Source of the DNA: Actinostola sp. cb2023
Taxonomy: Eukaryota > Cnidaria > Anthozoa > Actiniaria > Actinostolidae
Length of the DNA: 64,000 nt
NCBI GenBank assembly: GCA_033675265.1
Contig: JAUJYZ010001134.1
Span: forward strand, 248,001 to 312,000
Direction of reading: 5' to 3'
Made by a program: the position numbers and the translations under genes. The notes under the pieces are model-generated. The model made no database searches and was not told the origin of the DNA. It saw only the letters and a list, made by a program, of their open reading frames with translations. How positions within the stretch are numbered: the stretch's first letter is position 1; each line of letters starts with the position of its first letter. Below are positions 46,001 through 56,503 of the stretch, one piece after another.

Positions 46001-46522
46001 ATGGCGCACCAATTAGGGGTACTGTTCTTATAGATTCATGGTATTGTTGTAATGTGATGGATATCTGAGAGGTGCATGGCGCACTAATTAGGGGTACTGT
46101 TCTTATAGATTAATCATGGTATTGTTGTAATGTGATGGGTACCTGAGAGGGAGGTGCATGGCGCACTAATTAGGGGTACTGTTCTTATAGATTCATGGTA
46201 TTGTTGTAATGTGATGGATATCTGAAGGTGCATGGCGCACCAATTAGGGGTACTGTTCTTATAGATGCATGGTATTGTTTTAATAATAATAACTTTATTA
46301 TGTTGTGTACCTCAGTGGAGCAAAATGCACTAATTCCACATTCTTTTCCCAGGATTACTTCTGTCTTGTTGGTGATTGTATGTCTCCTCTCCACAATTCT
46401 CCAAAAGCATCGATCAAACCCAGATGCGGTTAGACAAGTTGACTTAAGCGTCGAAGCCCCACAATCTTCAGCAAGAAGTTCCGGCCAACAACGATAGCAT
46501 TTGAATTCCTCAGCCAACACCC
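43053..46522 (-). CDS. Ly6/uPAR (LU)-domain GPI-anchored protein, two exons
   Basis: Exon 46522-46311 (acceptor TTTCAATAG, donor GAG|GTACAC) encodes EFKCYRCWPELLAEDC, DRCFWRIVERR, NKTE and KECGISAFCSTE. Exon 43322-43053 (acceptor TTCTTTCAG, same phase) continues KLCANTKYENYTVVNCNASC and CTSSLCNDF. The joined spacing and the CC-x4-CN end are those of a three-finger LU domain. After it come a Thr/Asn-rich stalk with NXS/T sites (NYS, NAT, NTT) and a hydrophobic C-terminus (MQSMFILSIVKLLM), as in GPI-anchored proteins. It would be an extracellular, membrane-tethered protein; the ligand is unknown. The signal-peptide exon was not found upstream. The 3-kb intron holds a satellite and a foldback element. 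No lesion is seen. Confidence 0.7.
43595..44860. mobile_element. Foldback element inserted in the 75-bp satellite
   Basis: Ends AGGGCGATTTT and inverse, with arms of about 260 bp (43597-43860, 44585-44859). The centre carries a second palindrome (43878-44004 against 44032-44155) and a direct repeat of GTACGCCGA...GTCGAAT near 44182 and 44401. The 75-bp satellite stops at ...GGTACCTGA on the left and resumes at GAGAGG on the right, so it split a monomer. Confidence 0.75.
44861..46290 (+). repeat. 75-bp satellite array
   Basis: About 18 copies of a unit containing GGTGCATGGCGCACTAATTA and TTCATGGTATTGTT. Subtypes (TAATG/TTATG, GTACGGTTCAT/GTACTGTTCTTAT) recur in blocks, and a block of about 375 bp at 44865-45240 repeats at 45165-45540, so segments amplified together. 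A further partial copy lies left of the foldback at 43537-43594. TGCATGGCGCA is near-palindromic. Confidence 0.9.
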
Positions 46523-46602
46523 CTATTGAAACGAAACAAAACGCAAAACTATAATAATCAGATTTGTAATGTCAACGTTTACGTTAAAAGGTTTACTAAG
46601 TA

Positions 46603-47551
46603 CAGTGGAACCCCGTTATAACGGACACCGAAGGGACCAGGGAAAGTGTCCGTTATAACGGGGTGTCCGTTATAACGGGGTTTCTTACAGATTACGTCAC
46701 TCTTTATTAAATTTATTAATAGAAACCTCTATTATAGCACAGGCTTACCAAATTCGAGGTGGGATTCCTGTGTTGGTTGGTTGGGGTTCCTGTGGTGAGT
46801 TCTGTTCGCCAAACCATGTGAATTTGCCGTTTTTAGGTTGAAATGTTAAAGGGTTTTCAGGAGGTTTTAGTTTCCAATAAAGTGTCAAAGCAAACTTTAT
46901 TCTTCTTTCTTTTCAGCTGTGTGTGTCGTTTCTTCGTACGGGGTGTTTTAAGCGAATTATTTGACATTTCCTGGTGGTGGGTTTCACGTGCATCGTGTAG
47001 GTAAATTGACATGGTTTGGCGAACAGAACTCACCACAGGAACCCCAACCAACCAACACAGGAATCCCACCTCGAGCTTGGTAAGTCTATGATTATAGCAT
47101 ACACATCAATAACGCAACATTTGAAACGTCTCAAATGAAAACAAAACACGAAACCTTGATAATACAAGTGAAACTTTGTTCTTTTTCTAATAAAATACTT
47201 ATCCTCTTGCAAATATTCAGTTCCATTCGTCTCTAATCAGGAATAAATCTTCACGAACAATTTCATAGCGATACAGTTGTTCTTTCGCAAACAAAACTGT
47301 TATTCCCTACCGAAAAAGTATGTGACGGTTGTTTGCTTTGACTCGTTGATTACTCAAACTGTCCGTTATAACGGGGTTGATTTTGTATTTAATTTTGCTG
47401 TTCGGTCTGTAAAAAAGTGTCCGTTGTCCGTTATAACGGGGTCTTTTTAACAGAAAATGTATCACCTTTAATTTCCGCCGGGACCTATAAAACTGTCCGT
47501 TATACCGGGGTTTCCGTTATACCGGGGTGTCCGTTAGGCGGGGTTCCACTG
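46603..47551. mobile_element. pogo/Tigger-like non-autonomous element
   Basis: Ends CAGTGGAACCCCGTTATAAC and inverse GGGGTTCCACTG with TA at 46601-46602 and 47552-47553. GTCCGTTATAACGGGG occurs repeatedly near both ends (about 46655-46680 and 47360-47525), probably transposase-binding sites. There is no transposase. A second palindrome (arms about 46747-46836 and 46999-47085) is nested within. Confidence 0.75.
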
Positions 47552-47582
47552 TATTTATATTACTGATCGACAAAACCTTTGC

Positions 47583-47725
47583 ACCAGTGTATTGGTTATA
47601 CCCTTAGCATAAGATTTGTACCAGTGTATTGGTTATACCCTGAGCATAAGATTTGTACTATTTGTATCTGTATTAGTGTATTGGTTACACCCTTAGCATA
47701 AGGTTTGTACTAGTGTATTGGTTTA
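47583..47725 (+). repeat. 37-bp tandem repeat
   Basis: About four copies of AGTGTATTGGTTATACCCTT with GCATAAGATTTGT; the third spacing is enlarged by about 15 bases. Confidence 0.8.
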
Positions 47726-47777
47726 TAGAGTACTACATACAGACAATATACCCGTACGTGAAGATTAGTAAAACTAA

Positions 47778-47864
47778 TTGTTATATCCCCATAGTCAAAC
47801 TCGTTTTCTCATTGGTCGAGAAAATAAACAATTTGTTCAGTGTTTGACTATGGGGATATAACAA
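47778..47864. repeat. Short palindrome
   Basis: TTGTTATATCCCCATAGTC with its exact inverse, arms of about 24 bases, loop of about 38. It lies directly beside the next MITE and is probably a tiny MITE itself. Confidence 0.7.
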
Positions 47865-47873
47865 AACACTTAA

Positions 47874-48252
47874 AGTGCAACTAACTCCTATGAGATTGTT
47901 TTAAAAATCTATTCAATAATAGCTGAATAGTTGGTGGGTTCAGTATTTTGTGATTTGAACCTTGCATTTATGAGTTATTTGATGACGTCTACTAAGGAAT
48001 TTGCCATAACTTAGTTATACTTTTTCAAGAAGAACTTATTTTTTGAAATGGGCAAAAAAGTTATTAAATCATTTATAAAGACTGTGAAAATCTTCTGTAA
48101 GTTTTCAAATGTCAATAATCAGCACAAGGGCGTGTTTGTATAATAAATGATTCCTTAGTAGACGTCATCAAATTTGCATATTGAGATTTCAAACCTCTCT
48201 AACTCATAAACGCAAGGTTGAAATCACAAAATACCGAACCCACCAACTATTC
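47874..48252. mobile_element. Second copy of the TTAA MITE family
   Basis: TTAA at 47870-47873 is followed by AGTGCAACTAACTCC and then the interior of the 19758 MITE (TGAGATTGTTTTAAAAATCT, AGTTGGTGGGTTCAG). The right arm ends at CCAACTATTCA and lacks the terminal portion. More diverged than the 19.8-kb copy. Confidence 0.8.
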
Positions 48253-49029
48253 ATACCCTATTAATATTCATTATCCCGTGCGATGACGTAATGAGCATTC
48301 TATAAGATATAATTAATTATGCAAATGTGTCAGTTCACCAAGATCGAGTTGTGATGCAGATGTTGAGATGATACCGCCGGCAGCGCGGCCTCCTGCGTTT
48401 TCTGCTACGTTCCTGCTGCTGACATTCAACAGGCCGTGCTGCCTATTTTTGCCTCGAAAATGCATCCGCTGTGGCGCCACAAAACCCGTCAATGTCGTCA
48501 GTGCCTTTGAATCTTGGTTCAATTCTGGTTTGGCGGTTGCGGGTGTGAACTCTACCGAGTATTGTATGGCCGTTGGGCAGGTCCAGAACTCTCTGGAAAA
48601 CGAGCAACTACAGGTTTTCGTTTAAGTTCTGTTTTTCTTTGGTTCAATTTTTGCCCTGTGTTTGATTCGGTAGAAAGTTTTGCAGTATATCTGAATTCTT
48701 AATCTTAGTGAGTAGTTTGTTTGATTCAGGAATGTGGCGTCCATGTACGTTTCTTTGTTCAAGTCCATTGGGACTTGATGATTGTATACGTGTTTTTTTT
48801 GTCTTTTGTTTAAGTTTTTCTAGGTTGTTGGAGTGGAGCATTTATACCTGAAACGGCGTTGCCGCTTTGCCTTATAGAATGGAACCTGGATGTGGTGTAC
48901 CCAGACCAAGCAAGTCTCTGCTACAACCAAGCAATTCTCTGTGACTCTGGATCGAGAATAGTAGCTGGACCGCGCGTTGTGGTAGATTATTACAGGGGGA
49001 GTGTCGGGGCGCGTCTGTGTACGTGACCC
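48253..49029. other. Locally GC-richer interval, no firm gene
   Basis: 48310-48520 is open on both strands and CG-rich (CCGCCGGCAGCGCGGCCTCC), so open frames are expected by composition. No domain or splice structure is clear. Confidence 0.35.
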
Positions 49030-50420
49030 CAGATAATACAAAGTTGGGAAAAGAAGCTGGGCGAGTCTGTGTGACGTAGCTCTAGAATAGAAGCTGGGCG
49101 AGTCTGTGTGACCCCAGAGAATAGAAGCTGGGCGATTCTGTGTGACCCCAGAGAATAGAAGCTGGGCGAGTCTGTGTGACCCCAGAGAATAGAAGCTGGG
49201 CGATTCTGTGTGACCCCAGAGAATAGAAGCTGGGCGAGTCTGTGTGACCCCAGAGAATAGAAGCTGGACGAGTCTGTGTGACCCCAGAGAATAGAAGCTG
49301 GGCGAGTCTGTGTGAACCCAGAGAATAGAAGCTGGAAGTCAGAGTCTCTGTGGCCCGGCCCAGAGAATAGTAGCTGGATGTGTCTGAGTGACCCCATGAA
49401 ATAGAAGTCGGGTGAGTCTTTGTGACTTCGGATCGAGAAGTAGTAGCTGGGTGTGTCTGTGTGACCCCAGAGAATAGAAGCTGGACGAGTCTGTGTGACC
49501 CCAGAGAATAGAAGCTGGGCGATTCTGTGTGACCCCAGAGAATAGAAGCTGGGCGAGTCTGTGTGACCCCAGAGAATAGAAGCTGGACGAGTCTGTGTGA
49601 CCCCAGAGAATAGAAGCTGGGCGAGTCTGTGTGAACCCAGAGAATAGAAGCTGGAAGTCAGAGTCTCTGTGGCCCGGCCCAGAGAATAGTAGCTGGATGT
49701 GTCTGAGTGACCCCATGAAATAGAAGTCGGGTGAGTCTTTGTGACTTCGGATCGAGAAGTAGTAGCTGGGTGTGTCTGTTTGATCCCAGGAAATAGAAGT
49801 CGGGTGAGTCTGTGTGACTCCGGATCGAGAAGTAGTAGCTGGGTGTGTCCGTTTGACCCCAGGAAATAGAAGTCGGGTGAGTCTGTGTGACTCCGGATCG
49901 AGAAGTAGTAGCTGCGTGTGTCTGTTTGACCCCAGGAAATAGAAGTCGGGTGAGTCTATGTGACCTTGGAGCGAGCTTTAGTCGCTGGGCGTGTCTGTAT
50001 TTTCAGGAATAAAACCGAGTCGGATGAATCGTTATTTGAGACCCCGAATCGAGAATTAGTAGCTGTGCGTGTCTGTTTGACACCAGGGAATAGAAGTCGG
50101 GTGAGTCTTGATGACCCTGGATCGAGCATTTGTAGGTGGGCTTGTTTGCATGACCCCAGATATTACAAACTGGGTGAGTCTCTGTGACCCCATATCGAGA
50201 ATGAGTAGATGGGTCTGTTTGTGTGTGACCCCAGGAATAGTAGCTGAGCATGTCTAGGTGACTTCAGAAATTAAAACACATGTTGGGTACGTGTGCATGA
50301 CCCCAGAGAATTTCATGTAGTTGGGTGCGTCTGCATGACCCAGGAGAATTGTAGGTGGGTGCGTCTATATTACCCCGGAAAATTGTAGTTGGGTGCGTCG
50401 GTATGACCCGGAGAATTGCA
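49030..50420 (-). repeat. 34-bp minisatellite with higher-order structure
   Basis: The unit is CTGGGCGAGTCTGTGTGACC plus CCAGAGAATAGAAG. A block of 319 bp is duplicated (marker GGAAGTCAGAGTCTCTGTGG at 49334 and 49653). Further right, two-unit variants (ATCGAGAAGTAGTAGCTG alternating with GGAAATAGAAGTCGGGTG) repeat at about 68 bp, then degrade towards 50420. It is open over long spans on the minus strand only because the units lack stop codons. Confidence 0.9.
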
Positions 50421-51610
50421 GCTGGGGGACCCCTGGGAACGGTTGAACTTTGGTGACTTGGAGAAAGATCTGTTTGGTTTAACATTGGAGAATGTATGCG
50501 TTAGTTCCTATTCACTCATGTCTGTGGGTGTTTTATTGCTGGCATTTGTAGTTTTAGGCTTGTTATATAGCGTAATTTTGTGCATAAGTATACGGGCTGA
50601 GTGTTACGCTATACGTTTATGTATTATTCTCCAATTGTGAGGCGTGGGAAGGAGCTCAAGGAACCTAAAGGCTCTACAATTACCTCAACAGCTATATGGG
50701 AGGTTTTGAAGCATGTATAGATTTGTCCAAGCTAAAGGAGCAAAATGATAGCTGCGCCGCGGTGGTAAGTTTGAAGTTGTCCTCCATCAATGTCGTTCCA
50801 TGGTCGACAGCCCTGGTGTTGCCATCAAGGGTGGCCTTCAAAAGAGGGGCAGAAGTCGCAAAGTGGTGGGGGAAAGTGTTAAAGAACCAGCTCCCAAGAA
50901 CTAGAGATAGTCCGTCGCGAAATGTATGATCAGTTAAAGTATCGCTTGGACGACGTCGAAGCCTGAGAGCCAGTGCTCGTAGTAATGTCAAGTGTGTTTC
51001 CTTATGGCTAGTATCAGGCCACATTACTCGCTCGTGTAATACGAAAAAGGCTTAATGACTGGAGGGCAATGCAATAAATGCATTATTGGCGTGTACATGT
51101 TATGGATACTAGAGTGTAGTATTTATTTTATTCCCATGCATCCTATTGGGGGGAAGGGAAGTTCCATTTTGTTTCTTTTCATATCTTCTGGGCTTTAAGA
51201 GTTGACTCCGCAAGCGTTTGTCTATAAAGGCTGCCCTTGTGTCTCGATTCGTCAGACAATTGGTAGTCATCTTCTCTAAGTCTGGGTGGGGGTTTTTCCT
51301 GTTGGGTTTTGATTATGCTTATTATGATTAAATTCCTACTTGTTGGGTTGTATATTCCCTTATTTTACATCTATGTGATTTCGAGTAGATGCAAGTAGTG
51401 ATTGCTGGTAAGGGAAACGTTTTGCCCTTATCATTCGGTGCAACGAGCCGTGAAATTAAGTAGAGTTTATGGGCTATCCAAACCGCTCCATGAGTCCCAC
51501 GGGAGATGATTTAATGATATACAAGACTATATAACAAGAGTCCTGTAATTAACATATTGTAGTTGACCAAACCAGCGGGACGAACAACATCTAATCTGAC
51601 ACCCCAAAAA
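50421..51610. other. Interval without a recognisable gene
   Basis: 50440-51010 has modest open frames on both strands, including a hydrophobic plus-strand stretch (SVGVLLLAFVVLGLLY). No domain, start context or splice pair is convincing. The rest is non-coding. Confidence 0.35.
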
Positions 51611-52093
51611 ACAGACACTGCAAGTGCTTGCTTTCAATTTACACTCTAATGAATATTAAGCAGACGAGTCAACCCGACTAAGGGCTTCACGAGTCGACTC
51701 GAGTTGAGTCGGATCGACTCGCTTCGTGAGACCTAGCTCCCATGTCAACACACCACAGACACTGCAAGTGCTTGCTTTCAATTTACATTCTAATGAATAT
51801 TAAGCAGACGAGTCGACCCGACTAAGGGCTTCACGAGTCGACTCGAGTTGAGTCGGATCGACTCGCTTCGTGAGCCCTAGCTCCCATGTCAACACACCAC
51901 AGACACTGTAAGTGCTTGTTTTCAATTTACATTCTAATGAATATTAAGCAGACGAGTCGACCCGACTAAGGGCTTCACGAGTCGACTCGAGTTGAGTCGG
52001 ATTGACTCGCTTCGTGAGCCCTACCTCCCATATGTTAACACACCACAGACACTGTAAGTGCTTGCTTTTAATTTACATCCTTATGCATATTAA

Positions 52094-52795
52094 GGTACCA
52101 GGGGACCTTCGTGACCACTGTTCACTGAAAGCCGCGTAGCGCGCTAACCACTCGTCTAACATGTATAAAAGTATACATTTTCTTAAAGCTGAATAAATGT
52201 AGATTCTAAATATGCTTGAGGTTATTTCCTATTTTGTAAATATTTTTTGTTATTGCACATTTTAGAAAATTCGACCGGCCTTGTTCACAGAGAATTGTGC
52301 ACGCGGGAATTCAATCGATTTTTAAACGGGAAGTGCCATTGTAATGAGCACACTTTGTTCTAAAAAACCGTGTCTCCGATTTCCGATAAACGCTTTTGTT
52401 GAGGAGATTTGTTGAGGAGATATATGCTGTCAAAATTCATTAATGTGTTTTTAAGCGATTTACACATAAATCATCAAATAACTTTTAAACGAGGCAACGT
52501 ATCAAAAATCGGAGACACGGTTTTTTAGAACAAAGTGTGCTCATTACAATAGCACTTTCCGTTTAGAAATCGATTGAATTCCCGCGTGCACAATTCTCTT
52601 TGAACAAGGCCGGTCGAATTTTCTAAAATGTGCAATAACAAAAACATATTTACAATATAGGAAATAATCTCAAGCATATTTAGAATCTGCAATTATTCAG
52701 CTTTAAGAAAATGTATACTTTTATACATGTTGGACGAGTGGTTAGAGCGCTACGCGGCTTTCAGTGAACAGTGGTCACGAAGGTCCCCTGGTACC
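52094..52795. mobile_element. TTAA-flanked foldback element with tRNA-like termini
   Basis: Arms of about 290 bp start GGTACCAGGGGACCTTCGTG and end as the inverse, with TTAA at 52090-52093 and 52796-52799. Outside, the two sides rejoin as a normal satellite A monomer (...ATATTAAGCAGACG). The arm end on the plus strand at 52735-52795 reads GACGAGTGGTTAGAGCGCTA, then GTGGTCACGAAGGTCCCC, resembling pol III A and B boxes. No protein coding. Confidence 0.8.
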
Positions 52796-53043
52796 TTAAG
52801 CAGACGAGTCAACCCGACTAAGGGCTTCACGAGTCGACTCATCCTGGGTTGGTGATATACACATTTGATGCATATATATATATATGCATATTCATTAGAC
52901 GAGTTGACTCGTCTGCTTAATATTAATGAAGATGCAAATTAGTTGGATCTCATATGGTGTGAAGTCCACGAAGCGAGTCGACTTGACTCAACTCGAGTCA
53001 ACTCGTGAATAAATTAGACGAGTTGACTCGTCTGCTTAATATT

Positions 53044-53400
53044 AATGAAGTTAGAGTTTTATTGTAAAACGAATGAGTATCACTAACTACGATGTTATAT
53101 TATTGTTCTTCGTTCTCAAACGAAACTAAGTCAGAGTTTTAATGTAACGAAATGAGTATCACTAACTACGATGTTATATTATTGTTCTTCGTTCTCAAAC
53201 AAACTAAGTCAGAGTTTTAATGTAACGAAATGCGTATCACAAACTACGCTGTTATATTATTGTTCTTAGTTCTCAAACGAAACTAAGTCAGAGTTTTAAT
53301 GTAACGAAATGCGTATCACAAACTACGCTGTTATATTATTGTTCTTCGTTCTCAAACGAAACTAAGTCAGAGTTTTAATGTAACGAAATGCGTATCATTA
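53044..53400 (-). repeat. 79-bp satellite B, left array
   Basis: About 4.5 copies of the inverse of GAACGAAGAACAATAATATA plus GATACGCATTTCGTTACATT. It is joined to satellite A at 53396, in the middle of a B unit. Confidence 0.9.
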
Positions 53401-54659
53401 GAATGTAAATTGAAAGCAAGCACTTACAGTGTCTGTGGTGTGTTGACATGGGAGCTAGGGCTCACGAAGCGAGTCGAGTTGACTCAACTCGAGTCGACTC
53501 GTGAAGCCCTTAGTCGGGTCGACTCGTCTGCTTAATATTCATTAGAATGTAAATTGAAAGCAAGCACTTGCAGTGTCTGTGGTGTGTTGACATGGGAGCT
53601 AGGGCTCACGAAGCGAGTCGATCCGACTCAACTCGAGTCGACTCGTGAAGCCCTTAGTCGGGTTGACTCGTCTGCTTAATATTCATTAGAATGTAAATTG
53701 AAAGCAAGCATTTACAGTGTCTGTGGTGTGTTGACATGGGAGCTAGGGCTCACGAAGCGAGTCGAGTTGACTCGAGTCGACTCGACTCATGAAGCCCTTA
53801 GTCGGGTCGACTCGTCTGCTTAATATTCATTAGAATGTAAATTGAAAGCAAGCACTTGCAGTGTCTGTGGTGTGTTGACATGGGAGCTAGGGCTCACGAA
53901 GCGAGTCGATCCGACTCAACTCGAGTCGACTCGTGAAGCCCTTAGTCGGGTCGACTCGTCTGCTTAATATTCATTAGAATGTAAATTGAAAGCAAGCACT
54001 TACAGTGTCTGTGGTGTGTTGACATGGGAGCTAGGGCTCACGAAGCGAGTCGATCCGACTCAACTCGAGTCGACTCGTGAAGCCCTTAGTCGGGTTGACT
54101 CGTCTGCTTAATATTCATTAGAATGTAAATTGAAAGCAAGCACTTGCAGTGTCTGTGGTGTGTTGACATGGGAGCTAGGGCTCACGAAGCGAGTCGATCC
54201 GACTCAACTCGAGTCGACTCGTGAAGCCCTTAGTCGGGTTGACTCGTCTGCTTAATATTCATTAGAATGTAAATTGAAAGCAAGCACTTGCAGTGTCTGT
54301 GGTGTGTTGACATGGGAGCTAGGGCTCACGAAGCGAGTCGATCCGACTCAACTCGAGTCGACTCGTGAAGCCCTTAGTCGGGTTGACTCGTCTGCTGCTT
54401 AATATTCATTAGAATGTAAATTGAAAGCAAGCACTTGCAGTGTCTGTGGTGTGTTGACATGGGAGCTAGGGCTCACGAAGCGAGTCGATCCGACTCAACT
54501 CGAGTCGACTCGTGAAGCCCTTAGTCGGGTCGACTCGTCTGCTTAATATTCATTAGAATGTAAATTGAAAGCAAGCACTTGCAGTGTCTGTGGTGTGTTG
54601 ACATGGGAGCTGGGGGCCACGAAGCGAGTCGAGTTGACGACTCGACTCGTCAAACCGGA

Positions 54660-56160
54660 AATCATCTCGTGTCAACTGAGTCACTTCGTGAATAATAATG
54701 ACTATGGAACACAAACCGGAAACAAAATGATCTGGGTACTAAAAATCTGTTGTAAACAAAATACCAATGGCCTATGAATTGGCTGCCGATGTAAAGCTTG
54801 TGCTTTTTGAAAACTACGACGCTCCGATCATGATCGAGCCCTCGAGGCATGATTAATAATTGTCACTGATATAAAGCGACTGTGGAGTTCAATGTAGTGA
54901 TCGCTTTAAAGTTTATTTGGAATTCAAATAAATTGTTTTAGTGACGAACTCTTCGAGTGATCGAGTGACAAGTCACCTTGTTTATAAGACATTCGTGCTA
55001 AGGGATTACTCTGAATCGGTCTAGTATAAAGCAGTTTTAATTTTTCTCCGTCGTTCATTGATAGGCCACGTCGCTGTAGTTGTAGATTTCAAGACTTCTT
55101 TGTCGCCGACCAATAACAGTATAAATAATCTGACTTTCTTCTTTTCTCCCGTTTCTCGAAGATTGTCAACTAGTAAAGAGTGTGAACCGATTATAAACAT
55201 CGTCTCAGCTAGGCTTGTCCAGTCCATAGTCGATAGTTTAGAGTCCGCCAAACAACTGGCGACTTGAATAAATGAAAATGTACTATAACTATCGAAGCTT
55301 GATCATTTAAACTTGAAATTAATTTGACGTACGTTGAACTCTTTATATTGAATTTTGACTTACTTTAGTATCGGTCGAACTTTGATTGTGGTCGATTTGG
55401 AGTTGATTTGAATATAATTCTTTGGTCAATATAAAGTTGATTGGAGTGTGGTGGTTGAATATCCAGACAGACGTTCCGGAACTGGGGACTTGATCATGAA
55501 AATTGAGATGAATCTTTCGATCTTTTCAAACACAAACTTGATGTAGTCCTTGAAGGAAACTTCATTCCACTTCTGACGCCATGTCAAAGGTTTCAGGTAG
55601 ATACTCGATTAGACAGTGTTGCATGTGCACGTGTTGGAGAATGACACAACTCAAACGACGATTGTCGCGTCATCCGGCTAAAATATTTGACAATTTATAT
55701 TCGGCGCCAGCTTTGTTTACAATCACAATTATGATGTTTGCAATAATCTTTTGAGTCTCTTGTATCTAATTTCAGTGTGCATCTCGTCGTATATACATAT
55801 ATAAAGATTTCGAAATGCATCATAAATAGAACATCGATCTAATATATCAGTTTTATATTTACAGTATTTTAGATTTTAAGTCTCCCCGATTAGTAGGGCA
55901 CTTGTGCCCAGCTATAAGATTTCTGAGACGTTAATAAAGTTATTATTATTATTAGTCGGGCTTCCTGTGGAAGCTCCGACTCTAAAAATGAGCTCCGTTC
56001 TTCGTTGACCCCAAATGACTAATTGGGTTCTACAGCGCATGCACCTAGACATGAAGTCTGGCCAAGAAAGATTACAAAGCACAAACCAATCAGGGAAAGC
56101 ACCGGAGGTCAAGGGGCCAAAATATAAGTATTTTCTCGTCTAAATCTAAATTTAGATTGA
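54660..56160. other. Interval between satellites
   Basis: No firm gene. Minus-strand 55265-55021 is open (SKLSTMDWTSLAETMFIIGS, EKKKVRLFILLLVGDKEVLK) but unrecognised. At 55881-55942 a retroposon-like tail GGGCACTTGTGCCCAGCTAT...TTAATAAAGTT runs into ATT repeats; a related tail lies inverted at 63021-63082. Confidence 0.35.
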
Positions 56161-56165
56161 AACAG

Positions 56166-56400
56166 GACGCTCTAGTAGCGTGAAGTCGGGCTATTAACGT
56201 TTTTACTGATATACTGTAAAGTTCGCAGTACTGAAATTGCAAGGAAAGCATGTTCTATCGAGCTCGAGACATGCAACGACGAGCAACCAAAAACTGTTTC
56301 AATCGCACTGAAAATCGCACTATAAGATATCTATATTTAGTTCAAATAGGTTACTGTATTACATTTCATTTAGAAGCCCGACTTCACGCTAGAAGAGCGT
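56166..56400. repeat. Inverted-repeat element, ~27-bp arms
   Basis: GACGCTCTAGTAGCGTGAAG at 56166 and its near inverse ending at 56400. The sequence AGTCGGGCTTC also occurs at 55954, so a larger or second copy may overlap. Non-coding. Confidence 0.6.
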
Positions 56401-56503
56401 CTAGTTATTATTATTATCGGGAATATATACGCATGCATGCATGCTCTACCGACATTTACCGAGAGACGCAACGATCACGCTGCGATTTAAAAATCTGTTC
56501 TTA

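Larger units (their letters stand above)
51612..54655. repeat. 144-bp satellite A in two opposed arrays
   Basis: The monomer contains CAGACACTGCAAGTGCTTGC, ATGAATATTAAGCAGACGAG and the CpG-rich near-palindromes GAGTCGACTCGAGTTGAGTC and GGATCGACTCGCTTCGTGAG. Plus-orientation copies run 51612-52093 at 144-bp spacing and resume at 52800-52840. Inverse copies run from about 53396 to 54655 (eight to nine units). Between the arrays lie a transposon, a variant junction (52885-53047) and satellite B. Confidence 0.9.

Noticed and set aside
48368..48625. GC-rich plus-strand frame of 85 residues
   Set aside because: Both strands are open because of local composition; no recognisable domain, and no splice or promoter support.
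48990..49716. Minus-strand repeat proteins of 125-135 residues
   Set aside because: The 34-bp minisatellite has no stop in several frames. The period is not a multiple of three, so the repeated peptides are frame-shifted echoes without a coding signature.
52735..52795. A functional tRNA gene
   Set aside because: Only box-like similarity; no anticodon arm or acceptor pairing, and it lies in both arms of a foldback element.
51612..54655. CRISPR-like regular repeats
   Set aside because: Monomers are contiguous 144-bp satellite units with no unique spacers, in animal-type DNA; likewise the 75-bp and 79-bp arrays.
54565..54777. Plus-strand frame across the end of satellite A
   Set aside because: It is mainly satellite monomer sequence and ends shortly after the array.
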